Under the pieces are notes generated by a model. The model had not been told where the DNA came from. It worked only from the letters and a program-made list of their open reading frames with translations, and did not search any database. Both the position numbers and the translations under genes were made by a program. Source: Deltaproteobacteria bacterium (GTDB lineage: Bacteria > Desulfobacterota > Desulfobacteria > Desulfobacterales > BuS5). From it: DNA of 5,189 nucleotides. Shown in pieces: positions 1 through 5,189 of the stretch (within the stretch, counting starts at the first letter, position 1; each line of letters starts with the position of its first letter). Location: assembly GCA_021157555.1 (NCBI GenBank), contig JAGGWL010000067.1:1-5189 (forward strand), written 5' to 3'.

Positions 1-630
1 GACGTTCTCTGTAAATGTTATGGATGTCTCGCCTTCAATGGAAATTCCGTTATCATCGTAAAGGCAGATCAGCCTGGAAAGGCCGAGATGTCCGGCCAGG
101 GATGCTGCTTCACTTGCAAGCCCCTCCATCATATCTCCGTCTCCGCACATCATATAGGTAAAGTGATCTACTATCTCATGTTTCGAAACGTTAAACCTGG
201 CGGCCAGGTGACGTTCTGCCATAGCCATACCAACCCCGTTGGCAAAACCCTGCCCAAGAGGACCGGTAGTGGTCTCGACACCAGGTGTATGCCCATATTC
301 GGGATGTCCAGGTGTTTTACTGCCCCATTGCCTGAAATTTTTTAAATCATCAAGGGTTAAGCCATAGCCGCTAAGATGGAGTAGGCTGTAAAGCAGCATG
401 GATGCATGCCCGCCTGAAAGGATAAAACGGTCACGATCCAGCCAGGCCGGATTTTTAGGATTATGCTTCAATACCCGCGTCCACAAAACATATGCAGCCG
501 CAGCGAGTCCCATAGGCGCTCCGGGATGTCCGGAATTAGCTTTCTGTATAGCATCCATGGATAAAGTTCGAATTGTATTAATACATAGTTGATCTGTTTC
601 TTTCTGGCTTTTGTCCAAGCCGTTGTTCAT
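1..630 (-). CDS. tkt: Transketolase, N-terminal part (gene continues beyond the left edge)
   Basis: Thiamine-diphosphate enzyme that moves two-carbon ketol units between sugar phosphates in the non-oxidative pentose phosphate pathway, in the cytoplasm. The 210 codons seen cover most of the N-terminal cofactor-binding domain; the E. coli enzyme has about 660 residues. Visible landmarks are SGHPGAPMG (H35), SGGHAS (H75), GHPEYGHTPGVETTTGPLGQG (H109) and the diphosphate/Mg motif GDGDMMEG (163-170) ending at N194 in YDDNG. H35, H75 and H109 match the catalytic and substrate histidines known as H26, H66 and H100 in E. coli. The ATG at 628-630 is preceded by AAGGAGA (639-645 on the complement) at 8 nt, which settles the start. 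The reading frame has no disruption within the window. It lies 38 bp downstream of the radical SAM gene on the same strand with no terminator between them, so co-transcription is likely. Family assignment is essentially certain; pathway role is inferred from the family. Confidence 0.97.
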   Translation of the reverse strand, partial: MNNGLDKSQKETDQLCINTIRTLSMDAIQKANSGHPGAPMGLAAAAYVLWTRVLKHNPKNPAWLDRDRFILSGGHASMLLYSLLHLSGYGLTLDDLKNFRQWGSKTPGHPEYGHTPGVETTTGPLGQGFANGVGMAMAERHLAARFNVSKHEIVDHFTYMMCGDGDMMEGLASEAASLAGHLGLSRLICLYDDNGISIEGETSITFTENV

Positions 631-668
631 GGTTAAAGTCTCCTTATAAAAATTAATTCCAAAAGTTG

Positions 669-1538
669 CTAAAGTGCCCGCATCCATTCAGGTTTTAATG
701 CGACCCGACCGCCAAGCGCTTCATCTATCAACTGAAGAGTAGATTCCTTATCTTTGGGCATTATTGCCCTGATTGGAAGGTAGTTAGAGGCATGATTGGC
801 ATGAAAAAGCCCCCTTGACATATTAGTATTCTCTATCATTATTTTTAATTCTTCAAGCATTTCAATCGGTTCTAAAAGAACAAACTCACCAGACTTATAT
901 TCATGGTAGAGATCCGTCTCAGGATAAAGCATAAGAGAAAGAGCGCCAACGTATTCCGGATCTATCTCAGATAAAACCCTGCCGGTTTCTTTAGCATGGA
1001 TAGCGGATCTTTCAGAGCCTGCAATTCCCAGAAGCACGGTTATGGATAGTTTAATCCCTGCTTCCCGAATTTTTTTGCCCATCTGAATCATGGTATCCGA
1101 GGTTACACCCTTTCGGATTTTTTTTAATGTTATATCATCGCCGGTTTCAAGGCCCATATAAGCTATGCTCAGGCCATGTTTTTTAAGCTCCTTCAGCTCG
1201 TCCAGGGTCTTCATCCTTATGCTCTTTGCGTTGGCATATACGCCCACGCGTGTTACCCAGGGAACTTGTTTTTCTATTGCTTTTAAAATAGGCAGCAACC
1301 TTTTTTGTGGTATAATCAGGGCATCTCCATCACATAAAAAAATTCTGCGCTGTCTTTTACAATACTCTGCTGCAAATGTAATATCCTCCATAATAACAGA
1401 ATCCGGTTTTATGCGAAATCTTTCGCCATTATATGCTCCACAGAATTTACACTTGTTATGGGAGCACCCTACCGTAACTTGTAGCAGGATACTGTTGGCC
1501 TCACTCGGTGGCCTTATAATGTTACCTTCATAATGCAT
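669..1538 (-). CDS. Small radical SAM protein of unknown substrate (289 aa)
   Basis: Complete gene for a radical S-adenosylmethionine protein that should hold one [4Fe-4S] cluster and cleave SAM to a 5'-deoxyadenosyl radical. The cluster cysteines are C25, C30 and C33 in GCSHNKCKFCG. The spacing is CX4CX2C, not the usual CX3CX2C; I recall this spacing as normal for the family that begins with an RPPSEA segment (residues 9-14) and has GCSHNKC. Further core motifs are FLCDGDAL (67-74), the glycine-rich MGLETGDD (128-135), which probably contacts SAM, and a beta strand plus GIAGSE near 170-180. The C-terminal part has a conserved-looking NHASNYLPIRAIMPKDK stretch. Only two other cysteines exist (C60, C69), so there is no SPASM or second-cluster domain, nor is there a B12-binding domain. 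The ATG at 1536-1538 has CAGGAG 7 nt upstream. Substrate and product are unknown. Transketolase follows at 38 bp and an AsmA gene diverges from it; neither reveals the function. Confidence 0.9.
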   Translation of the reverse strand: MHYEGNIIRPPSEANSILLQVTVGCSHNKCKFCGAYNGERFRIKPDSVIMEDITFAAEYCKRQRRIFLCDGDALIIPQKRLLPILKAIEKQVPWVTRVGVYANAKSIRMKTLDELKELKKHGLSIAYMGLETGDDITLKKIRKGVTSDTMIQMGKKIREAGIKLSITVLLGIAGSERSAIHAKETGRVLSEIDPEYVGALSLMLYPETDLYHEYKSGEFVLLEPIEMLEELKIMIENTNMSRGLFHANHASNYLPIRAIMPKDKESTLQLIDEALGGRVALKPEWMRAL

Positions 1539-1571
1539 TTTTTTTCTCCTGTTAAAAAATTTTCATACTGC

Positions 1572-1601
1572 TTGACTTACTTATCCTATAAAAAATATTT
1601 T
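1572..1601 (+). promoter_or_regulatory. Possible sigma-70-type promoter for the AsmA gene
   Basis: TTGACT (1572-1577, 5 of 6 to the -35 consensus) is followed after 18 bp by TATTTT (1596-1601, 4 of 6 to the -10 consensus). A second option is TTTACA (1637-1642) with TAAAAG (1660-1665) at 17 bp. In DNA this AT-rich such matches arise often by chance, so both are weak. The first would leave a leader of about 120 nt. Confidence 0.3.
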
Positions 1602-1670
1602 TCCAATATTTTTATAAGGGGCTGGAGACAAAAAGATTTACAAGGATTTAATATACGGATAAAAGTAAGT
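1575..1670. repeat. Outer imperfect inverted repeat flanking the AT-rich hairpin
   Basis: ACTTACTTATCC (1575-1586) reappears in reverse complement as GGATAAAAGTAAGT (1657-1670), which differs only by two extra A/T pairs. The arms are 70 bp apart and enclose the AT-rich hairpin. The left arm overlaps the candidate -35 box TTGACT. Paired regulator half-sites or chance in AT-rich sequence are both possible. Confidence 0.35.
1585..1619. repeat. AT-rich inverted repeat in the divergent intergenic region
   Basis: TATAAAAAATATT (1587-1599) and AATATTTTTATA (1605-1616) are complementary over 12 bp with one bulged A, around the loop TTTCC. CC (1585-1586) and GG (1618-1619) extend the stem past one more bulged A. 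No T tract follows on either strand, so it is not an intrinsic terminator. It overlaps the candidate -10 of the rightward promoter, so it could be an operator or a bent-DNA site. That role is inferred. Confidence 0.5.
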
Positions 1671-1726
1671 TATAGATTTTTATATACTTGTAATTTTTCC
1701 GGTTTATCCGGGCCAGGAGACGAATC

Positions 1727-3766
1727 ATGAAAAGATTGATTAAATGGTGTTTAATTGTATGCTTCTCTATTATAGTTTTAATCATTGCCTCTCTTCTTAT
1801 TGTCCCGCATTTTATTAATATCCAAAGATATAAACCGCTCATTGAAAAAAAGGTTGCCGAAGCAACAGGAAGATCCTTTGCAATTGGTGAGGATCTTAAT
1901 CTTTCCCTGTTTCCTGTGGCAGGTATATCATTTTCCGATCTTCATCTTGGCAACCCTCAAGGATTCGAAAAAAAAGATTTTGTTGTTATTGAATCATTTG
2001 AAGCCAGAGTCGATATGATTAAATTAATCCTGTCTTTATTTAAGGATGTCAGAATTACTCGTTTCATAATAAAAAATCCGGAAATTATTCTGATTCAAAA
2101 AAAATCACTATCTAATTGGGAAGGAATAGGAAAAAAATCTAAAGATGCACCTGCAAGCCCGGAGCCCAAGTCTTCCGGCAAAAAATTAGAATCAGAACTC
2201 AGCATACCCATCAATTCTTTTAATGTAGACAAATTTTCCATATCCGGCGGGTCAATAATATTTATTGACGAAATTAAAGGGATAAAAAGAGAAATATCCA
2301 ATCTATCCCTGCAAATAGATGATCTTTCGCTTGACCATCCCATTCTCATAAATTTTTCTGCAAAACTCGACGGCCATCCTGTATCTTTAAAAGGAATCAT
2401 AGGCCCTTCTGACAAAAAAATGTTCAAGGGAAAGATACCTTTTGATCTATCGGTCATGGCAGCAAACCAGCTTGATATAAAAATCGACGGTTTTGTAATT
2501 GATCCCGCAGCCACGGCAGAGGCCGAGATTAAACTAAGAGTTGCGCCATTTTCACCGCGCAAACTCTGCAAACAGCTTGGCTTTGATTTTCCTGTCAAAA
2601 CGTCTGATCCTGATGTTTTAACTTTGCTGGCATTCAAATTGAACCTGAAAAGAGAGACGAATAATATCTCAGTTTCAAGCGGCTTTCTGGAGATAGATGA
2701 TTCAAAACTAAAATTTTCCGCCGATGCTAAAGAATTCTCCAAGCCTGATTTGAATTTTAATATGGAACTGGACCAAATAGACCTGGATAAATATCTGCCG
2801 CCTGAACAAAAAAAAATCGCCAAAAAACAAGAAGTCGGCCTAAAAGGAGAGGGTCCGGCGAAAAAACAAATCAAGGCTGACTCAGCTCCAGCTTCAAAAC
2901 CTGATTATACCCCTTTGCGCAAACTTCTTTTAAAAGGCAGAGTCAGGATTGGCAAGATGAAAATCTGCAATGCTAAAATCAAGGATATTGATCTGTTAAT
3001 TTCAGGCAAAGATGGAATTTTTAAAATTAATCCACTCACGCTGAATCTATACCAGGGCGATGTAACTATGGTGGGTATTGTTGATGTAAAAAATGATATC
3101 TTAAAAAGCAGTCTGGCTTTGGATATTAAAAATTTCAATGCAGGAGGGTTGATTGCGGATATTTTAGAGAAGGATGTTCTGGAAGGTACTTTGAATACAA
3201 CCTTGAATCTGAAAGTTAGAGGTCTCGAACCTTCTGAAATCAAAAAGAGCCTTAACGGGTCAGGACAACTCAACCTGACTGACGGAGCCATTAAGGGAAT
3301 AGATCTTACTGCAATGGTAAAAAACACCAAATCCGCATTTACTAAAATCATAGATGGAAAAGAAGAATCTATCACAAAATTCGGAATTTTTTCTTCTTCT
3401 TTCACAATAACTAACGGTATCGTAAATACATCCAATACCGAATTTATTTCCCATGATATCAGGCTAACAGCCAATGGCAATGCCGACCTCGTGAAAGAAT
3501 TGTTGAATTTTAGGCTGGAACCGTTTTTAGTCAAAAAAAAGGGTGACAAAAAAAAAGACCGGAAAGGTTCGGAATACCTCATACCAGTGCTTGTTACCGG
3601 TAATTTTACATCACCTAAATTTCGGCCTGACATTAAAAAGGTTATTAATAAAGAGCTTAAAAAACAAGTCTTTGAATCTTCTGAATTTAAAAAGCTTTTT
3701 AAAAATGAAGAGCTTAAACCCCTGGAGGAGACTACCAAAAAATTATTAAAAGGATTATTTCAATAG
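1727..3766 (+). CDS. AsmA family protein (679 aa), membrane-anchored envelope protein
   Basis: Member of the AsmA-like group, which in E. coli includes AsmA, YhdP and TamB: large, mostly beta-structured periplasmic proteins tethered to the inner membrane and linked to outer-membrane lipid homeostasis and phospholipid transfer. Residues 1-6 (MKRLIK) are basic and 7-27 form one hydrophobic helix, a signal anchor. The N-terminal AsmA domain follows directly (NIQRYKPLIEKKVAEATGR, then SLFPVAGISFSDLHLGNP). Two Lys/Pro/Ser-rich linkers (about 132-158 and 359-395) separate it into blocks. The C-terminal AsmA-like domain starts near 396 and carries the typical LNGSGQLNLTDGAIKGIDL (509-527). The tail is strongly basic (KKKGDKKKDRKG from 603). 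The length is near the 617 residues of E. coli AsmA. The ATG has AGGAGA 6 nt upstream, and the gene ends in tandem stops TAG TAA. There is no terminator afterwards. Family assignment is firm; the exact cargo or role in this organism is unknown. Confidence 0.92.
   Translation: MKRLIKWCLIVCFSIIVLIIASLLIVPHFINIQRYKPLIEKKVAEATGRSFAIGEDLNLSLFPVAGISFSDLHLGNPQGFEKKDFVVIESFEARVDMIKLILSLFKDVRITRFIIKNPEIILIQKKSLSNWEGIGKKSKDAPASPEPKSSGKKLESELSIPINSFNVDKFSISGGSIIFIDEIKGIKREISNLSLQIDDLSLDHPILINFSAKLDGHPVSLKGIIGPSDKKMFKGKIPFDLSVMAANQLDIKIDGFVIDPAATAEAEIKLRVAPFSPRKLCKQLGFDFPVKTSDPDVLTLLAFKLNLKRETNNISVSSGFLEIDDSKLKFSADAKEFSKPDLNFNMELDQIDLDKYLPPEQKKIAKKQEVGLKGEGPAKKQIKADSAPASKPDYTPLRKLLLKGRVRIGKMKICNAKIKDIDLLISGKDGIFKINPLTLNLYQGDVTMVGIVDVKNDILKSSLALDIKNFNAGGLIADILEKDVLEGTLNTTLNLKVRGLEPSEIKKSLNGSGQLNLTDGAIKGIDLTAMVKNTKSAFTKIIDGKEESITKFGIFSSSFTITNGIVNTSNTEFISHDIRLTANGNADLVKELLNFRLEPFLVKKKGDKKKDRKGSEYLIPVLVTGNFTSPKFRPDIKKVINKELKKQVFESSEFKKLFKNEELKPLEETTKKLLKGLFQ
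3651..3718. repeat. Cluster of AGCTT-centred repeats, including an 18-bp perfect palindrome
   Basis: AAGAGCTTAAA occurs at 3651-3661 and again at 3708-3718. Between them TTTAAAAAGCTTTTTAAA (3686-3703) is a perfect 18-bp palindrome. All lie in the last part of the AsmA gene, about 75 to 145 bp upstream of the start predicted for the sigma-54 promoter, which is where activator-binding enhancer sites normally sit. They also encode Lys/Leu/Phe-rich protein (KELKK, FKKLFK, EELKP), so coding constraint could explain them. The sequence repeats are certain; a regulatory role is speculative. Confidence 0.4.
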
Positions 3767-3768
3767 TA

Positions 3769-3785
3769 AGGCATGTTTTTTGCTT
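3769..3785 (+). promoter_or_regulatory. Candidate sigma-54 (RpoN) promoter in front of the activator gene
   Basis: AGGCATG-TTTT-TTGCT matches the sigma-54 consensus TGGCACG-N4-TTGCW at 10 of 12 specified positions. It has the required GG (3770-3771) and GC (3782-3783) with exactly 10 bp between them. Counting the C at 3783 as -12, transcription would start near 3795 and leave a leader of about 70 nt before the ATG at 3865. It begins 3 bp after the AsmA stop and lies in the correct orientation. The gene it would drive encodes a sigma-54 activator, which suggests autoregulation or control by another activator. The match is direct observation; activity is inferred. Confidence 0.6.
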
Positions 3786-3797
3786 ATGTTACATAAG
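3783..3797. repeat. Perfect palindrome overlapping the -12 element
   Basis: CTTATG-TTA-CATAAG has two fully complementary 6-base arms. T3779-T3781 and A3799-A3801 can extend it through one G-T pair. It is not an intrinsic terminator, because no T run follows on either strand. It spans roughly -12 to +3 of the predicted sigma-54 promoter, so it may be an operator, or form a hairpin if the AsmA message reads through. Confidence 0.45.
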
Positions 3798-3864
3798 TAA
3801 ACAAAACCGAACATTACAGCAACTGCAATACTTTAACCGTGATCGTCTTTTATTATTTATAAAA

Positions 3865-5189
3865 ATGGATAAACAAAAATTGGCTGAAACCTCAATAAAA
3901 GATCTTGAACAAATGACCTCACAGGTCTCATCAGAGAATGAGCTTGACCAGCTTCTGGAACTTATTATTGAAACAACCACCAAAATCATGCAGGTCAAAG
4001 CAGCCTCACTAATGTTAATAAATCAAAAATCAGGCCAGCTCTTTTTCAAGGTTGCCACCGGTGAGAAAAAAGATGCCTTAAAGGGATTCAAAATCAAACA
4101 GGGAGAGGGAATCGCCGGATATGTTGCAGAGACAGGTGAGCCATTGCTGATCCGCGATGTGAGTAATGATTCCAGGTGGAATAAAAAAATAAGTAAATCA
4201 ATCGGATTTCAGACAAAATCAATTGCCTGTGTGCCGATGAAAATTGGGGACAAAACAATAGGGGTCATTGAGATAATTAATAAAATTGACGAGAGACCCT
4301 TTCAAAAAGACGACATCAAGAGGTTAGCTATCTTTTCTTCACTTGCGGCCATGGCAATCGGTAACGCCAGGACTATGCTGCAAATAGCAAAAGAAAACAA
4401 TAAGTTAAAAGAAGAACTTGGCCTGAAATATCGTATTATAGGAGAAAGCAAAGGATTAAAGAAAGTCATATCGGATGCCTCCAAAGTTGCCCAATCAAGC
4501 ATAAGCACCCTGATTCTAGGAGAGAGCGGCACAGGTAAAGAGCTGATGGCCAGATTGATTCATCAGGAAAGTTCCAGAAAAGAACAACCCATGATTATAC
4601 TTAATTGTGCGGCTCTACCGGAATCCTTGCTTGAAGATGAACTTTTCGGCCATGAAAAGGGAGCATATACAGGGGCTTTAAATAAAAAAATCGGAAAATT
4701 TGAGCTCGCGAACCATAGCACAATCTTTCTTGATGAGATAGGGGAGATGCATCCCGCAATGCAGGCGAAACTGCTAAGGGTTTTACAAGAAGGCATTTTT
4801 TATCGTGTAGGAGGAAATGAGCCTGTTTCTGTAGATGTCAGAGTCCTGGCAGCGACAAACAGGGAGATAGAAAAAGATGTAAAAGAGGGCAAATTTCGTG
4901 AGGATCTTTACTACCGCCTCAATGTTGTTCAAATCCTGATTCCCGCATTAAGAGAAAGAAAAGAAGATATCCGGCCGATAGTCGACTATTATCTTGATAT
5001 TTTTAAAAAAGAACGGGGGATATCGCATTTAACTATATCAGATAAAGCCATGGAAAGAATATTTCAGTATGACTGGCCAGGTAATGTAAGAGAGTTATGT
5101 AATTCTCTGGAACGGGCAGTTGTCATGGGAAATGGTAAAGAGATAAAGGAGAGTGATCTAACTATATCAGAAGCAAAACCCAAGTATCC
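3865..5189 (+). CDS. Sigma-54-dependent transcriptional activator with N-terminal GAF domain (3' end beyond window)
   Basis: Bacterial enhancer-binding protein that uses ATP hydrolysis to remodel RNA polymerase-sigma-54. The window gives 441 codons. Residues about 25-168 are a GAF sensor domain (GEGIAGYV at 80-87, GEPLLIRDVSNDSRW from 91, then IACVPMKIGDKTIGVIEIINK), followed by a helical linker (about 165-190). The AAA+ domain starts near 192: Walker A GESGTGKE (219-226, K225), sigma-54 contact loop GAYTGA (266-271), Walker B FLDE (D290, E291), sensor I ATN (N332), putative arginine fingers R345 and R351 in REDLYYR, and sensor II WPGNVREL (R409). The loop has Tyr instead of the common Phe. 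The Fis-type HTH expected next is off the window. There is no receiver domain, so control is more likely by ligand or protein binding to GAF than by phosphorylation. The first in-frame ATG is used, but no Shine-Dalgarno precedes it. The ligand and target genes are unknown. NifA-like layout alone does not make it NifA. Confidence 0.95.
   Translation, partial: MDKQKLAETSIKDLEQMTSQVSSENELDQLLELIIETTTKIMQVKAASLMLINQKSGQLFFKVATGEKKDALKGFKIKQGEGIAGYVAETGEPLLIRDVSNDSRWNKKISKSIGFQTKSIACVPMKIGDKTIGVIEIINKIDERPFQKDDIKRLAIFSSLAAMAIGNARTMLQIAKENNKLKEELGLKYRIIGESKGLKKVISDASKVAQSSISTLILGESGTGKELMARLIHQESSRKEQPMIILNCAALPESLLEDELFGHEKGAYTGALNKKIGKFELANHSTIFLDEIGEMHPAMQAKLLRVLQEGIFYRVGGNEPVSVDVRVLAATNREIEKDVKEGKFREDLYYRLNVVQILIPALRERKEDIRPIVDYYLDIFKKERGISHLTISDKAMERIFQYDWPGNVRELCNSLERAVVMGNGKEIKESDLTISEAKPKY

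Larger units (their letters stand above)
1539..1726. promoter_or_regulatory. Divergent intergenic region between the radical SAM and AsmA genes
   Basis: This 188-bp, very AT-rich stretch must contain the start signals for both divergent genes, since each has its own good Shine-Dalgarno at the edge (CAGGAG at 1546-1551 read leftward, AGGAGA at 1715-1720 read rightward). It also holds two nested inverted repeats, listed separately, and a small CCGG-TTTAT-CCGG hairpin at 1699-1711 just before the rightward ribosome site. I found no convincing leftward -35/-10 pair and no GG-N10-GC sigma-54 element on either strand. Confidence 0.6.

Noticed and set aside
88..592. Plus-strand open frames of 85 and 64 codons
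   Set aside because: They are antisense to the transketolase, whose catalytic motifs run through the whole stretch.
1165..1533. Plus-strand 122-codon open frame
   Set aside because: It is the antisense shadow of the radical SAM gene, Cys/Ser-rich with no recognisable domain.
1533..1730. Plus-strand 65-codon open frame across the divergent intergenic region
   Set aside because: It starts inside the radical SAM start region, overlaps the AsmA start and has no clear ribosome site. Its composition follows the AT-rich background.
2095..3738. Two long open frames on the minus strand opposite the AsmA gene (259 and 277 codons)
   Set aside because: They lie wholly antisense to a gene with clear family motifs, resemble no known protein and are Ser/Phe/Leu-rich, as expected from the complement of Lys/Glu/Asp-rich codons. 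I saw no convincing ribosome sites for them.
3776..3804. Possible Rho-independent terminator after the AsmA gene
   Set aside because: The hairpin exists, but its T run is on the 5' side and is followed by A-rich sequence on both strands. The same bases fit a sigma-54 promoter better.
4302..4796. Minus-strand open frames of 76 and 77 codons
   Set aside because: They are antisense to the conserved GAF and AAA+ coding region of the activator.
3865..5189. Calling the activator NifA
   Set aside because: The GAF-AAA+ layout is shared by many activators. No nitrogen-fixation genes are present and the C-terminal part is missing.
1..5189. Mobile element, CRISPR array, tRNA or defence system
   Set aside because: I saw no transposase, integrase, regularly spaced repeats, tRNA-like folds or defence genes. 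The four coding genes are ordinary chromosomal families.

Overview
The window looks like chromosomal DNA of an AT-rich, Gram-negative, probably anaerobic bacterium. A Desulfobacterota (former delta-proteobacterial) host is my best guess. That rests on the combination of an AsmA-type envelope protein, a GAF-domain sigma-54 activator of a style common in that group, and a small radical SAM protein of a type widespread in anaerobes. It is an inference from remembered families, not a database result.

Layout. Positions 1-630 (minus strand) hold the N-terminal 210 codons of a transketolase whose remainder lies left of the window. Positions 669-1538 (minus) hold a complete small radical SAM protein. 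Only 38 bp with no terminator separate it from the transketolase, so the two are probably co-transcribed leftward. Positions 1539-1726 form a divergent intergenic region containing two nested imperfect inverted repeats and weak sigma-70-like boxes. Positions 1727-3766 (plus) encode a 679-residue AsmA-family protein anchored by an N-terminal membrane helix. Positions 3767-3864 are a short gap, and 3865-5189 (plus) encode a GAF + AAA+ sigma-54-dependent transcriptional activator, cut by the right edge before its DNA-binding domain.

The most notable non-coding signal lies in the last gap. A near-consensus sigma-54 promoter (GG-N10-GC, 3769-3785) begins 3 bp after the AsmA stop codon and points at the sigma-54 activator gene. 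A perfect 6-bp-arm palindrome (3783-3797) overlaps its -12 element. Three related AGCTT-centred elements, including an 18-bp perfect palindrome, lie upstream inside the end of the AsmA gene, at the distance where enhancer sites for such activators usually sit. The simplest reading is an autoregulated or cascade-controlled activator, which is a testable inference.

I see no mobile element, CRISPR array, tRNA or rRNA. The genes themselves belong to known families. I did not find a clearly new multi-gene system, and the regulatory arrangement around 3650-3865 is the part most worth checking.
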